Assembly (NCBI GenBank): GCA_947493335.1
Contig: CANLQO010000001.1
Location: 744,001 to 808,000 of the forward strand
Reading direction: 5' to 3'
DNA from: an uncultured Paracoccaceae bacterium
GTDB taxonomy: Bacteria; Pseudomonadota; Alphaproteobacteria; Rhodobacterales; Rhodobacteraceae
Length of the DNA stretch: 64,000 nucleotides
Shown here: positions 28,636 to 38,255 of the stretch, piece after piece
How the letters are laid out: every line of letters starts with the position of its first letter
How positions within the stretch are numbered: the stretch's first letter is position 1
The notes under the pieces: model-generated
What the model was told of the DNA's origin: nothing
Databases searched by the model: none
The model's input: the letters and a program-made list of their open reading frames with translations, nothing else
Position numbers and translations under genes: made by a program

Positions 28636-29298
28636 ATGCGCGGTGTAATCTTTGATTTGGACGGAACTTTGGCGGACACAAGCGGCGATTTGATTGCCGC
28701 TGCCAATGCCTGCTTTCGGGGCCTGGGGCTGGGCGATGTGCTTGATCCTGCAACGGACGCGGGCACCGCCCTGAAAGGCGGGCGGGCCATGTTGCGGCTG
28801 GGGTTTGCCCGCACCGGCACCCATGGTGAGGATGAAGTTGACCGGCAATATCAGCCGCTGCTGCGCCACTATGAAGCGGCCATCGACACCCACACCGTAC
28901 TTTACCCCGGCGCGATGGCGGCGGTGCGTGATTTGCGTGGCGCGGGCTATAAAGTGGCGATTTGCACCAACAAGCCAGAGGGCCTCGCGCGGCAGCTGCT
29001 TGGATCGCTGGGTGTGCTGGAGGATTTTGGCGCTGTGCTGGGGGCGGACAGCCTGCCGGTGCGCAAACCGGATCCGGAACATCTGCACGAAACGGCCCGC
29101 CGCGCAGGCGCTGATCCGGCACAGGTCGTGCTGGTGGGCGATACTGACACCGACCGCAACACGGCGCGCAATGCCGGTGTGCCATCAATCCTTGTGACGT
29201 TTGGGCCCGGAGGCGGCGATATGGCGGCATTGGAGCCAGAGGGGCTGATCGGTGATTACAGCGAACTTTCAGCGGAAGTTGGACGTTTGATCGGCTGA
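28636..29298 (+). CDS. gph: HAD-family hydrolase, phosphoglycolate phosphatase-like
   Basis: A 220-residue haloacid-dehalogenase phosphatase with motif I DLDGTLADTSGD, cap domain, motif II ICTNKPE, the lysine in VRKPDPEHLH and motif III VGDTDTDRNTARNAG. The pattern best fits Gph, which disposes of 2-phosphoglycolate formed in DNA repair or photorespiration, though substrate is not proven. The start at MRGVIFDLDGT is preceded by GAGGGTGTG. Its final 43 bases overlap the convergent MmgE/PrpD gene. Confidence 0.85.
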   Translation: MRGVIFDLDGTLADTSGDLIAAANACFRGLGLGDVLDPATDAGTALKGGRAMLRLGFARTGTHGEDEVDRQYQPLLRHYEAAIDTHTVLYPGAMAAVRDLRGAGYKVAICTNKPEGLARQLLGSLGVLEDFGAVLGADSLPVRKPDPEHLHETARRAGADPAQVVLVGDTDTDRNTARNAGVPSILVTFGPGGGDMAALEPEGLIGDYSELSAEVGRLIG

Positions 29299-30587
29299 CA
29301 GATCAAGGTGGCAAGGTCGGAAAAAGGCCGGTCGTGGAGGGTAGCAATGGTGTCGGCGATGTCTTTCGACCATGCTTTGCCCAGTGCCGGTATGGTCAGG
29401 GCGTCAAATTTTGCCCGCAACTCAGCAGGGGTCGGTGGCGCGGTGGCATCCCATCGCGGTTCTTTCCAATCGCTGGTTAGCACACGTCCGTCCCGCAAGG
29501 TCATCGTGACTTTCGCCAGCCGTTGTTGCGGAAAAACGGCGTTGGCATGGTCATCTTCGCAAAACGTCGTAAGCCGGGACAGACGCAAAACATCACTGTC
29601 ATCCAGCGCGTTGTCGGCGATATCCCTTGGTGTGACATCCCCGCGGACGATTGCGACCGCGGTGGGAAAGCAGGTGGAATATTGCGCCTCTTCAGTGGTG
29701 CGCGGGGTGGCTGTCGCAAGGCGTGTGCTTTCGTGAAAGGTCGTCACCTCAAGTGCGATGATGTCAGCGTGATTGATCTTGTGGGCCAGCATGAGTGACA
29801 GTGCAGCCTCAATCGGTGGCTGTGCCCAGCGGCAAACCGGATAGTTCTTGTAATATTGTTGATGAAGGGTCCAGGTCTGGCCGAGGTCAGACCAAAATGC
29901 CGGCGCATCCTCGACCGTGATTGCCGGGGCACCAGTAAACCCGCGCGCGGCAAGCATTGTGGCAGAGACACCAGCCATCGCGCCCCAGCTTGATCCGTCT
30001 TTCACCATTGTGGGGTGGTCGATGCAGCGCATCATCTGGCTACGCGGCCCGTGGTATTCTGCAATCCCAAGGGCGTGGCGTGTTTGCGCTGTGTCGAGTT
30101 GCATGATCCGCGCGCAGGCCGCTGCTGCCGTGACGGCCCCCCATGAACCAGAGGTGTGATAATCCGCCACGGTGCCGTGTTGTGCGACCGAGGCGCGCGC
30201 GCCAAATTCGTAACCCATGGCGAGTGCTGCCAGAAAATCTTGGCCCGAGACGTTGTTGCGGATCGCGACGGGCAGAATGGCAGCGAAGAGTGGGCAGCCG
30301 ATGTGGCCTTTTGCCGGGTTGTAGCCGTCATGGGCGTCCAAAGCATCGATGGTCATGCCAGCCGAAAGCGCCAGCCCCGCAGGCGAAGCCGTGCCCGGCG
30401 CAAACAAGAGCGGTAAATCGCCTCCGAATTGATTGCTGGCAAAGTCGGCCATAATCTTTGCGGCCCGCGTTGCAGCGCCGCCGGTGGCAACCGCGATCAA
30501 GTCTGCCACAGCAAGCGGGAGCTGTGCGGCCACGTTTGTTGGCAAGTCAGCGAGTTCAAAGCCATGGATGAAATCAAGCGGTGACAT
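29256..30587 (-). CDS. MmgE/PrpD family protein
   Basis: A 443-residue member of the 2-methylcitrate dehydratase/iminodisuccinate epimerase superfamily. It has the family elements DAHDGYNPAKGHIGCPLFAA (about residues 83-102), AALAMGYEFGAR, 'HTSGSWGAVTAAAA' and 'DHPTMVKDGSSWGAMAG'. Family members dehydrate 2-methylcitrate or act on related acids; without prpB/prpC nearby the substrate is open. It is divergent from the DegT-type aminotransferase, with a LacI-type palindrome between them, so both may answer one regulator. Confidence 0.85.
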   Translation of the reverse strand: MSPLDFIHGFELADLPTNVAAQLPLAVADLIAVATGGAATRAAKIMADFASNQFGGDLPLLFAPGTASPAGLALSAGMTIDALDAHDGYNPAKGHIGCPLFAAILPVAIRNNVSGQDFLAALAMGYEFGARASVAQHGTVADYHTSGSWGAVTAAAACARIMQLDTAQTRHALGIAEYHGPRSQMMRCIDHPTMVKDGSSWGAMAGVSATMLAARGFTGAPAITVEDAPAFWSDLGQTWTLHQQYYKNYPVCRWAQPPIEAALSLMLAHKINHADIIALEVTTFHESTRLATATPRTTEEAQYSTCFPTAVAIVRGDVTPRDIADNALDDSDVLRLSRLTTFCEDDHANAVFPQQRLAKVTMTLRDGRVLTSDWKEPRWDATAPPTPAELRAKFDALTIPALGKAWSKDIADTIATLHDRPFSDLATLICQPIKRPTSAESSL

Positions 30588-30660
30588 GCCGTCACTTTGA
30601 CTGATCCAGCAATGCGAAAGTGTCCAAAAGCGACATGACCCGTCCCGCCAGACGATTGAC

Positions 30661-30672
30661 GTAAGCGCTTAC
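30661..30672. promoter_or_regulatory. LacI-family-type operator in divergent promoter region
   Basis: The perfect palindrome GTAAGCGCTTAC, with the central CG dyad typical of LacI/GalR-family operators, sits in the 104-base gap between the MmgE/PrpD and aminotransferase genes and is flanked on both sides by ATTGAC. No LacI gene is in the window. Confidence 0.55.
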
Positions 30673-30691
30673 ATTGACGCATGGTGATCGC

Positions 30692-31888
30692 ATGACAGAG
30701 CGATTCACAGGCAGTTTCACCCAGCAAGAGCCGATCCCGGAAGAAGGGATCGAGGCTGCGCTGCGCGTCATGCAATCGGGGCGCTTGCACCGCTACAATA
30801 CGGCACCCGGTGAGACGGCAGAGACCGTGTTGCTGGAGCAGGAATTTGCGGCCGCCGTCGGGGCGAAATACTGCCTTGCTGTCGCTTCGGGCGGATATGC
30901 CATCGGAACGGCGCTGCGGGCCTGCGGTGTGAAGCCGGGCGACAAGGTGCTGACCAATGCCTTTACGCTGGCCCCGGTTCCGGGTGCCATCGCGGGTGTC
31001 GGGGCGGTGCCCGTTTACGTCGGTGTCACCGAAGGGCTGGTTATTGATCTGGATGATCTGGCTGGCAAGCTCGATCAGGCGCGAGTCTTGCTGTTGAGCC
31101 ACATGCGCGGCCATCTGTGCGATATGGAGGCGCTCATGGCGCTGTGTGACGCGGCCGATGTGACCGTGATTGAAGATTGCGCCCACACCATGGGGGCCAA
31201 GTGGAACGGCCGACCGTCAGGCACATTTGGCCGGTTCGGCTGCTTTTCGACCCAGACTTACAAGCACATCAATTCCGGTGAGGGCGGGCTGCTGATTGGA
31301 GATGATCCAGAGGACATGGCGCGCGCGACAATGCTGTCTGGCAGCTACATGCTTTATGGTTCACATGCTGCGGGGCCAGCGCCCGAGACCTTTGCGACCC
31401 TGCGCTATGAGACCCCCAACATCTCGGGCCGGATGGACAATCTGCGCGCCGCAATTCTGCGCCCGCAATTGCGCGACCTGGATACCCAGGCCAAGCGCTG
31501 GAACGCGCGATATGATGTCATAGAAAAGGGGCTGCGCGATGTGCCGGGGTTGACGCTGGTCGAACGACCCGCGGCCGAAGCATTTGTCGCCTCATCCTTT
31601 CAATTCCTGCTGTTGGATTGGTCCGCACCTGCCGTTGCAGAAGTGCAAAGCCGCTGTGCGGCGCGAGGTGTCGAGCTTAAATGGTTTGGCGGTGCAGAGC
31701 CGGTGGGTTTTACCAGCCGTTATGACAGTTGGCGGTATGCGCCGTCGGCTGAAATGCCTGCTAGCGACAGGGTGCTGGCGGGGATCATGGACCTGCGCCT
31801 GCCATTGACTTTTTCGCGCGACGACTGCGCGCAGATCGCCCGTATCATCCGGGCCGAGGTCGGCGCGGTTTGGCAGGCTGCCGCCTGA
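30692..31888 (+). CDS. DegT/DnrJ/EryC1/StrS family PLP-dependent aminotransferase
   Basis: A 398-residue aminotransferase of the sugar-aminotransferase type. Visible are the PLP-phosphate region VASGGYAIGTALRACG, the VIEDCAHTMGAKWNG segment with PLP-stacking residues, and the PLP lysine in STQTYKHINSGEGG. Most such enzymes aminate keto-sugars, but the usual nucleotide-sugar partners are absent here, so it could act on another ketone. The start MTERFTGSF is chosen with GGTGA ahead; a TTG six codons earlier is less likely. Confidence 0.85.
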   Translation: MTERFTGSFTQQEPIPEEGIEAALRVMQSGRLHRYNTAPGETAETVLLEQEFAAAVGAKYCLAVASGGYAIGTALRACGVKPGDKVLTNAFTLAPVPGAIAGVGAVPVYVGVTEGLVIDLDDLAGKLDQARVLLLSHMRGHLCDMEALMALCDAADVTVIEDCAHTMGAKWNGRPSGTFGRFGCFSTQTYKHINSGEGGLLIGDDPEDMARATMLSGSYMLYGSHAAGPAPETFATLRYETPNISGRMDNLRAAILRPQLRDLDTQAKRWNARYDVIEKGLRDVPGLTLVERPAAEAFVASSFQFLLLDWSAPAVAEVQSRCAARGVELKWFGGAEPVGFTSRYDSWRYAPSAEMPASDRVLAGIMDLRLPLTFSRDDCAQIARIIRAEVGAVWQAAA

Positions 31889-31992
31889 TTCACTCCATGC
31901 GCTAAGGCACGTTTTTCGGCGCGCACCCCTTGGGTCGCCATTTCGGCTTTCGGAACGCAACGCTTGACCCGCCTGTCGTTCCCGACATAAAA

Positions 31993-32006
31993 TGAACGAG
32001 CGTTCA
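31993..32006. promoter_or_regulatory. TetR-family-type operator upstream of ivd
   Basis: The perfect inverted repeat TGAACG-AG-CGTTCA ends 18 bases before the ivd start codon, where a repressor would block transcription or initiation. TetR-family repressors of acyl-CoA and branched-chain degradation use sites of this general form; which one acts here is unknown and none is encoded in the window. Confidence 0.5.
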
Positions 32007-32024
32007 ATAAATAGAGAGTCGCGC

Positions 32025-33188
32025 ATGTTTCTGTCATCCATGACCTTTGACCTGGGCGAAGATGTCAACGCGCTGCGCGACATGGTGCACGACTGGGCGC
32101 AGACCCGGGTCAAGCCGATCGCGGCGACGATTGACAGCGACAATGCTTTTCCACCCGCGCTTTGGCCCGAGATGGGAGAGCTGGGTCTTCTGGGGGTCAC
32201 CGTGGACGAAGTCTATGGCGGCGCCGGCATGACCTATTTGGCCCATACTGTCGCGGTCGAGGAAATCGCCCGCGCCAGCGCCTCTGTCAGCTTGTCTTAT
32301 GGTGCACATAGCAACCTTTGCGTCAATCAGATCAAGCTGAACGGGTCAGAAGAGCAAAAGCAGAAATACCTGCCGCGTCTGGTGTCGGGCCAGCACGTCG
32401 GCGCGCTGGCGATGTCAGAGGCGGGGGCCGGTTCTGACGTTGTGTCAATGACGTTGCGCGCGGAAAAGCGCAACGATCACTACCGGTTAAGCGGCAATAA
32501 ATACTGGATCACCAACGGACCGGACGCTGACACCTTGGTGGTTTATGCCAAGACTGATCCGCAGGCCGGATCAAAGGGGATCACCGCGTTCCTCATTGAA
32601 AAAGAGATGACGGGTTTCAGCACCTCACCTCATTTCGACAAGTTGGGGATGCGTGGATCCAACACCGCAGAGTTGATCTTTGACGATGTGGAGGTCCCGT
32701 TTGAAAACGTGCTGGGCGAAGAGGGCAAGGGCGTGCGCGTTCTGATGTCCGGGCTGGACTATGAGCGCGTTGTGCTTGCCGGGATCGGGCTTGGCATCAT
32801 GGCGGCCTGTCTGGATGAGGTGATGCCCTACCTCTCCAGCCGCAAACAATTTGGTCAACCCATTGGAAATTTTCAACTTATGCAGGGCAAGATTGCGGAT
32901 ATGTACACCGCGATGAACTCTGCCCGTGCCTATGTGTATGAGGTCGCAAAGGCCTGTGATGCGGGCACAGTGACCCGTCAGGATGCGGCGGCCTGCTGCC
33001 TTTATGCCTCTGAGGAGGCGATGAAGCAGGCGCATCAGGCGGTGCAGGCCATGGGGGGCGCGGGGTTCCTCAATGACGCGCCGGTCGCACGGTTGTTCCG
33101 TGACGCCAAGCTGATGGAAATTGGGGCCGGTACGTCGGAAATCCGCCGGATGCTGGTGGGGCGCGAGTTGATGGGAACGATGGCGTGA
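32025..33188 (+). CDS. ivd: Isovaleryl-CoA dehydrogenase
   Basis: A 387-residue FAD acyl-CoA dehydrogenase catalysing isovaleryl-CoA to 3-methylcrotonyl-CoA in leucine breakdown. It has [15 protein letters not shown] and [18 protein letters not shown] of the family, the [10 protein letters not shown] segment containing the catalytic Glu position characteristic of Ivd (helix G, not the C-terminal site), and [17 protein letters not shown]. The start [14 protein letters not shown] matches homologues; an ATG 11 codons earlier lies within the operator palindrome. It opens the liu cluster. Confidence 0.95.
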   Translation: MFLSSMTFDLGEDVNALRDMVHDWAQTRVKPIAATIDSDNAFPPALWPEMGELGLLGVTVDEVYGGAGMTYLAHTVAVEEIARASASVSLSYGAHSNLCVNQIKLNGSEEQKQKYLPRLVSGQHVGALAMSEAGAGSDVVSMTLRAEKRNDHYRLSGNKYWITNGPDADTLVVYAKTDPQAGSKGITAFLIEKEMTGFSTSPHFDKLGMRGSNTAELIFDDVEVPFENVLGEEGKGVRVLMSGLDYERVVLAGIGLGIMAACLDEVMPYLSSRKQFGQPIGNFQLMQGKIADMYTAMNSARAYVYEVAKACDAGTVTRQDAAACCLYASEEAMKQAHQAVQAMGGAGFLNDAPVARLFRDAKLMEIGAGTSEIRRMLVGRELMGTMA

Positions 33189-33664
33189 GATGGCTTGCGG
33201 CCCTTGGTCTTGTGCTCGCGCCACCTGCGCAAGCAGAGATGCATCTGGCCGAGCTTTATCAAAGCATTCAGGCTTGCGACACCACGGCGTGCATCGGTGA
33301 TGCCGCCAGTTTTTGCATGGAAAATCAAGAGGGTGGGCAGACCACCTTTGGCATGATGTCCTGCCTTCTGGCAGAGCGGGATGTCTGGGATGAGCGGTTG
33401 AACAAGGTTTACAAGGAGGCCCGCGCCTTTGCCAAGGCGATGGATCAATCCGACATGGACCTCTTCCCCGAGTACGCGGTGCGCGACGAACAGGTGCTGG
33501 CAGCTCAGCGCGCCTGGATTGCCTTTCGTGACGCCAATTGCGCCATGGAATATGGTGTTTGGGGGGCAGGTTCGTTTCGTCAGATTGCCGGGGCAGATTG
33601 CGTGATGCGGATGACAGCAGAGCGGACGCTTGACCTGATTGCCTACACCGAGACGCTGCGATGA
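33185..33664 (+). CDS. Exported lysozyme-inhibitor LprI-like (DUF1311) protein
   Basis: A 159-residue protein with signal peptide [17 protein letters not shown] and the DUF1311/LprI pattern: [20 protein letters not shown] and [20 protein letters not shown], with paired cysteines. In other bacteria such proteins are periplasmic and may inhibit lysozyme. It uses a GTG start overlapping ivd by four bases and overlaps the next gene by four, so it is translated together with the leucine pathway although its role there is not apparent. Confidence 0.75.
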   Translation: MRWLAALGLVLAPPAQAEMHLAELYQSIQACDTTACIGDAASFCMENQEGGQTTFGMMSCLLAERDVWDERLNKVYKEARAFAKAMDQSDMDLFPEYAVRDEQVLAAQRAWIAFRDANCAMEYGVWGAGSFRQIAGADCVMRMTAERTLDLIAYTETLR

Positions 33665-33951
33665 ACCGATGGGTCATCATGATGCCGGTTGCGGGGTTGG
33701 CGGGGCTTGCGGCCATTTTGGGGTTCCGCATGGGTCAGCCTATGACAGAGACCGAGATCATCAATCGCTATGCCGCTGAATATGTTGAGACTTTTGGCGG
33801 CGAAGCCATGCTGACAGATTGCATCGCGACCGCAGGCAAGGGCACCGTCCGCCTGATCGTGCAATGCACGCATGCTGATGGGCGTCGCGCGGTGTTTCCA
33901 GCCGGAAACCGGGGGGAGTTGCTGCCATTGACCGAAGGACCCGAAGCATGA
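33661..33951 (+). CDS. Small single-span membrane protein in the leucine cluster
   Basis: A 96-residue protein with one N-terminal membrane segment (about residues 5-22) and a small exported domain containing two cysteines (in TDCIAT and VQCTHADG). It overlaps both neighbours by ATGA. I recognise no family. The coupling to ivd and mccB suggests co-expression, but a structural role cannot be stated. Confidence 0.65.
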   Translation: MNRWVIMMPVAGLAGLAAILGFRMGQPMTETEIINRYAAEYVETFGGEAMLTDCIATAGKGTVRLIVQCTHADGRRAVFPAGNRGELLPLTEGPEA

Positions 33952-35507
33952 GCCGCAACGCCCATCTGGAAGCCCTTGAAATCGTTCGAAAAGCCGCCGC
34001 CGTTGCAGCTGCTGGCGGCGGTGAAAAATCCCGCGCGCGCCATGTGAGCCGGGGCAAGATGCTGCCGCGGGATCGGGTTGCGAACCTGCTGGATCCGGGC
34101 TCTCCCTTTCTGGAGGTGGGCGCAACGGCAGCCCACGGGATGTATGACGGTGCCGCGCCCTGTGCCGGGGTGATTGCCGGGATCGGGCGAGTTGAGGGGC
34201 GTCAGGTGATGGTCGTTTGCAATGACGCGACCGTCAAAGGCGGCACCTATTATCCGATGACCGTCAAGAAACATCTGCGAGCGCAGGAAATCGCAGAAAA
34301 GTGTTGTTTGCCATGTGTTTACCTTGTGGATTCAGGTGGAGCTAACCTGCCCAATCAGGATGAAGTCTTTCCTGATCGCGACCACTTTGGCCGGATTTTC
34401 TACAATCAGGCGCAGATGTCCGCCAAGGGCATTCCGCAGATCGCGGTGGTCATGGGATCATGTACGGCGGGCGGGGCTTATGTGCCGGCGATGGCCGACG
34501 TCTCAATCATCGTCAAAGAGCAGGGCACAATCTTTCTGGCGGGGCCACCGCTTGTCAAAGCCGCGACCGGAGAGGTCGTGACAGCAGAGGATTTGGGTGG
34601 TGGCGATGTGCACACCCGGCTGTCTGGAGTTGCAGATTACCTTGCCGAGGATGACGCCCACGCGCTAGCGCTGGCGCGGCAGGCTGTCGCCTCTTGCAGC
34701 CTGAAAAATACGAATGAAAGCAGGCGTTTATCTGCCGAAGCTCCTGCGCTTGATCCCGACACGTTGTTCGACGTGATCCCTGCAGACCTGCGCACGCCAT
34801 ACGACATCCGAGAGGTGATCAGGCGGGTCGTCGACGGTTCGAGATTTGATGAATTCAAGGCGCGATTTGGTGAGACACTTGTAACCGGGTTTGCCCATGT
34901 CGAAGGCTGGCCGTGCGGCATTATTGCCAACAATGGGGTGCTGTTTTCAGAGGCCGCGCAGAAGGGCGCCCACTTTGTAGAGCTTTGTTCGCAAAGGAAA
35001 ATCCCGCTGATCTTCTTGCAGAATATCACCGGCTTCATGGTTGGGCAGAAATATGAGAACGAAGGTATCGCGCGGCACGGGGCCAAGATGGTGACAGCGG
35101 TGGCAACAACACAGGTGCCAAAAATCACCGTTGTCGTCGGCGGGTCTTATGGTGCGGGAAATTACGGCATGTCTGGAAGGGCTTACAGTCCGGAGTTCAT
35201 GTGGTCCTGGCCGACATCACGCACCGCCGTGATGGGCGGTGAGCAGGCGGCCGGGGTTCTTGCGACCGTGAAACGCGAGGCGATGGAACGGGCCGGAAAG
35301 ACCTGGTCGGCAGAGGAAGAGGCGGCCTTCAAACAGCCAACCATTGATATGTTTGCCGAACAATCCCACCCGCTTTATGCAAGCGCGCGGCTTTGGGATG
35401 ATGGCGTGATTGATCCGCGCCAGACGCGCGCGGTGCTGGGCCTGTCGCTGACGGCGGCGATGAACCGCGAAATTTCGGACACGCAGTTTGGCGTGTTTCG
35501 GATGTAA
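33948..35507 (+). CDS. mccB: Methylcrotonoyl-CoA carboxylase carboxyltransferase (beta) subunit
   Basis: A 519-residue carboxyltransferase that moves CO2 from biotin to 3-methylcrotonyl-CoA. The two crotonase-like halves are clear: [18 protein letters not shown]-like '[18 protein letters not shown]', [19 protein letters not shown] (methylcrotonyl-specific), [15 protein letters not shown], then [20 protein letters not shown] and [17 protein letters not shown] short stretch near residues 250-258 (KNTNESRRL) is more polar than its surroundings but typical of a domain linker. Coupled to the preceding gene by ATGA. Confidence 0.95.
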   Translation: MSRNAHLEALEIVRKAAAVAAAGGGEKSRARHVSRGKMLPRDRVANLLDPGSPFLEVGATAAHGMYDGAAPCAGVIAGIGRVEGRQVMVVCNDATVKGGTYYPMTVKKHLRAQEIAEKCCLPCVYLVDSGGANLPNQDEVFPDRDHFGRIFYNQAQMSAKGIPQIAVVMGSCTAGGAYVPAMADVSIIVKEQGTIFLAGPPLVKAATGEVVTAEDLGGGDVHTRLSGVADYLAEDDAHALALARQAVASCSLKNTNESRRLSAEAPALDPDTLFDVIPADLRTPYDIREVIRRVVDGSRFDEFKARFGETLVTGFAHVEGWPCGIIANNGVLFSEAAQKGAHFVELCSQRKIPLIFLQNITGFMVGQKYENEGIARHGAKMVTAVATTQVPKITVVVGGSYGAGNYGMSGRAYSPEFMWSWPTSRTAVMGGEQAAGVLATVKREAMERAGKTWSAEEEAAFKQPTIDMFAEQSHPLYASARLWDDGVIDPRQTRAVLGLSLTAAMNREISDTQFGVFRM

Positions 35508-35612
35508 GGCGGGGTCACACGCGATGCACAACCCGTACACAAAGCCTACACAAACCGTTCGCATCAAAGTCTTAAGTTGCGTTCACGGCGCAACGGTGGG
35601 GGGCATTTAGAG

Positions 35613-37529
35613 ATGTTTCACCGCATTCTGATCGCCAACCGCGGGGAAATTGCCTGCCGCGTGATGGAAACGGCTCAAAAGATGGGGATTGAGACGGTCG
35701 CTGTCTATTCGGATGCCGACCGCAACGCACGGCACGTGCGCATGGCAGACCGGGCGGTGCGGCTGGGGCCTGCACCGGTGGCGGAAAGCTATTTGCGCGG
35801 TGATCTGGTCATTCAGGCAGCGCTTGAGACCGGTGCCGAGGCGATCCATCCCGGTTATGGCTTTTTATCCGAGAACCCTGATTTCGTGGCCCAGGTCGAA
35901 GCGGCGGGGCTGGTCTTTATCGGGCCAAGTGCGGATGCGATCCGCGCGATGGGCCTGAAGGACGCGGCAAAGGCGTTGATGATCAAGGCTGGCGTGCCGG
36001 TGGTGCCGGGCTATCAGGGAGAGGACCAATCGGACGATGGATTGGCTGCGGAGGCCGAAAAAATTGGCTACCCGGTGTTGATCAAGGCTGTTGCCGGTGG
36101 TGGTGGCAAGGGCATGCGCTTGGTGGAGGTCGCACAAGACTTTGCCGCCAGTTTGGAAAGCGCCAAGGCCGAGGCGCGCACCGCCTTTGGCAATGACCGG
36201 GTGCTGATTGAAAAATACATCAACCAGCCGCGCCATATCGAAGTGCAAGTCTTTGGTGATGGTCAGGATGCCGTGCATCTGTTCGAGCGGGATTGTTCGC
36301 TGCAAAGACGGCATCAAAAAGTGATTGAGGAAGCGCCTGCGCCGGGGATGACGTCAGAGGTGCGCGCGGCGATGGGGGCGGCGGCTGTCGCGGCAGCCAA
36401 GGCGATTGGTTATGCTGGTGCGGGGACGGTGGAATTCATCGTGGATGGGGCAGGCGGTCTGCGTGAGGACGGATTCTGGTTCATGGAAATGAACACACGG
36501 TTACAGGTGGAACACCCGGTGACCGAGGCCATCACCGGCGTTGATCTGGTGGAATGGCAGTTGCGCGTGGCGGCGGGTGAGGGGCTTCCGGCGCGGCAGG
36601 AAGACTTGCAGATCGATGGCCACGCTTTTGAAGCGCGGCTTTATGCCGAAGATGTGCCCGCAGGGTTCCTGCCAGCCACGGGGCGGATCGCTCATCTGGC
36701 GTTTCCGCCATCTTCGCGGATTGATAGCGGGGTTCAGGAGGGCGATGAGATTTCGCCCTGGTATGACCCGATGATTGCAAAGATCACTGTGGCCGGGGCT
36801 GATCGGGCCACTGCGCTGACGGGATTACGCATGGCTTTGGCCGAGACGCAGGTCGCAGGGCTGGTCACGAACATCGGGTTTTTGCAGCGGTTGGCGGCGG
36901 ACCCGGGCTTTGGCAATGGTGCGGTCGATACCGGGTTGATTGCACGGCAGCCCGATTTGACAGCGGCGCCAGTGCGGGGCGGGTGGCGGTTGGCCTGGGC
37001 GGCGATTGTTGCCGCTGGTCTGGAAGAGGCACGCGCCGGGCAAGGCTTTGCGCTGTGGCAACCTTTGGCGCGGCAGGTTGCGCTTGATGACCAGATCGTC
37101 GTGCTGGAAGTGGCGGACCCGGGCCGGATTTCGGCGAGGGTCGGCGAGGCGGTTTATGACTTTGCGCAAAGTGGTGGCGTCTGGTGGTGCGATGGTATGC
37201 GCTGTCCGGAGGCCCAGAAACATGGGGCGCAGGTGACGGTTTTTGGCGCGGATCCTGTGACTTTTGATATCCCCGATCCGCTCGCGCGGGGCAGTCAGGG
37301 ACCCGGTGGCGACGCTGTGCTTGCGCCGATGCCGGGGCTGGTTCAGACCGTCGTGGTGGCCCCCGGAGACGCGGTGACGGAAGGCCAGCGTATGGTCGTT
37401 TTGGAGGCGATGAAAATGGAACATGTCCTGCGCGCGCCGCGTGACGGCGTGGTGGCTGAGGTGACGGTCAAGGCGGGCGATCAGGTGACGGCAGGATTGC
37501 CATTGGCGACGCTGGAGGCAGAGGCATGA
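35613..37529 (+). CDS. mccA: Methylcrotonoyl-CoA carboxylase biotin-carboxylase (alpha) subunit
   Basis: A 638-residue subunit with ATP-grasp biotin carboxylase (ILIANRGEIACRV, AVAGGGGKGMRLV, EMNTRLQVEHPVTE) and a C-terminal biotinyl domain whose modified lysine is in EAMKMEHVLRAP. The partner of mccB in leucine degradation. The ATG is taken where homologues begin (MFHRILIANRGE), with GGGGG about nine bases ahead. A 105-base gap after mccB contains the short inverted repeat GTTGCG/CGCAAC but no clear terminator. Confidence 0.95.
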   Translation: MFHRILIANRGEIACRVMETAQKMGIETVAVYSDADRNARHVRMADRAVRLGPAPVAESYLRGDLVIQAALETGAEAIHPGYGFLSENPDFVAQVEAAGLVFIGPSADAIRAMGLKDAAKALMIKAGVPVVPGYQGEDQSDDGLAAEAEKIGYPVLIKAVAGGGGKGMRLVEVAQDFAASLESAKAEARTAFGNDRVLIEKYINQPRHIEVQVFGDGQDAVHLFERDCSLQRRHQKVIEEAPAPGMTSEVRAAMGAAAVAAAKAIGYAGAGTVEFIVDGAGGLREDGFWFMEMNTRLQVEHPVTEAITGVDLVEWQLRVAAGEGLPARQEDLQIDGHAFEARLYAEDVPAGFLPATGRIAHLAFPPSSRIDSGVQEGDEISPWYDPMIAKITVAGADRATALTGLRMALAETQVAGLVTNIGFLQRLAADPGFGNGAVDTGLIARQPDLTAAPVRGGWRLAWAAIVAAGLEEARAGQGFALWQPLARQVALDDQIVVLEVADPGRISARVGEAVYDFAQSGGVWWCDGMRCPEAQKHGAQVTVFGADPVTFDIPDPLARGSQGPGGDAVLAPMPGLVQTVVVAPGDAVTEGQRMVVLEAMKMEHVLRAPRDGVVAEVTVKAGDQVTAGLPLATLEAEA

Positions 37530-38176
37530 TCCGGCTGCATCATTGCCCCGGCACCCGGTCGATGCGGGTGCTGTGGTTGCTTTATGAACTGGCCGTGGAC
37601 TTTGATCTGGAGGTCTATCCCTTTGATAAGACGCTGCGGTCAGAGGCCTATCTGAAGCTGAACCCCGCAGGCCGGGTGCCAGCATTGGAACTTGATGGCC
37701 ATGTGATCCGCGAAAGCGGCGCGATGATACAGGTGCTGTGCGAGAGGTTCGATCCGCGCGGGCTGGGCCGACCGCTTGGGCACAAGGATCACATGGCGTG
37801 GCTGGACTGGATTCACTTTGCCGAGACTGTGAGCGCGCATTGCGCCAACCTGACCCAGCAGCATTTGATGCTGCGGGAAGATCACATGCGTTCGCCCATT
37901 ATCATGAAGCTGGAGGCCGCACGGTTGGGCAAGACGCTGGCGGCGATCGAGGCGCGGCTGGAGAGCGCATATTTGCTGGGATCAGGATTTTCGGCAGCGG
38001 ATGTGGCTGTCGGGCAGGCGGTCTATATGGCCAAGCATTTTGTCCATCTCGATGCGACGCCGAAGGTTGCGGCATGGTTCGACGTGATTGCCGCGCGCGA
38101 GGCTTTTCAGGCGGCTTTGCCCGGGGATGACGGTTTGTATGGACAGGATTTTTACGCGCCCTGGCCGGTGGAATGA
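37526..38176 (+). CDS. Glutathione S-transferase family protein
   Basis: A 216-residue GST with an N-terminal thioredoxin-like domain (LHHCPGTRSMRVLWLLYEL, KLNPAGRVPALELDG, and RESGAMIQVLCERF for glutathione binding) and a helical C-terminal domain (FSAADVAVGQAVYM). It overlaps mccA by ATGA, so it is co-translated with the leucine pathway, perhaps to clear reactive enoyl-CoA or aldehyde by-products. Specific substrate unknown. Confidence 0.85.
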   Translation: MIRLHHCPGTRSMRVLWLLYELAVDFDLEVYPFDKTLRSEAYLKLNPAGRVPALELDGHVIRESGAMIQVLCERFDPRGLGRPLGHKDHMAWLDWIHFAETVSAHCANLTQQHLMLREDHMRSPIIMKLEAARLGKTLAAIEARLESAYLLGSGFSAADVAVGQAVYMAKHFVHLDATPKVAAWFDVIAAREAFQAALPGDDGLYGQDFYAPWPVE

Positions 38177-38186
38177 GAGGGGGATT

Positions 38187-38244
38187 GGGGGCGCTGCCCC
38201 CGTCCGCAAGCGGACTCCCCCGAAGTATTTGTGACCAGAAGAAG
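38187..38244 (+). repeat. Interspersed double-hairpin element, copy B
   Basis: Two stems, GGGGGC/GCCCCC (38187-38201) and GTCCGC-AA-GCGGAC (38202-38215), precede TCCCCCGAAGTATTTGTGAC and CAGAAGAAG. The element fills the gap between gst and the lyase gene, ending 11 bases before the lyase GTG. It may end transcription or set spacing to the next gene. Confidence 0.85.
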
Positions 38245-38255
38245 CGAGGGATGCC

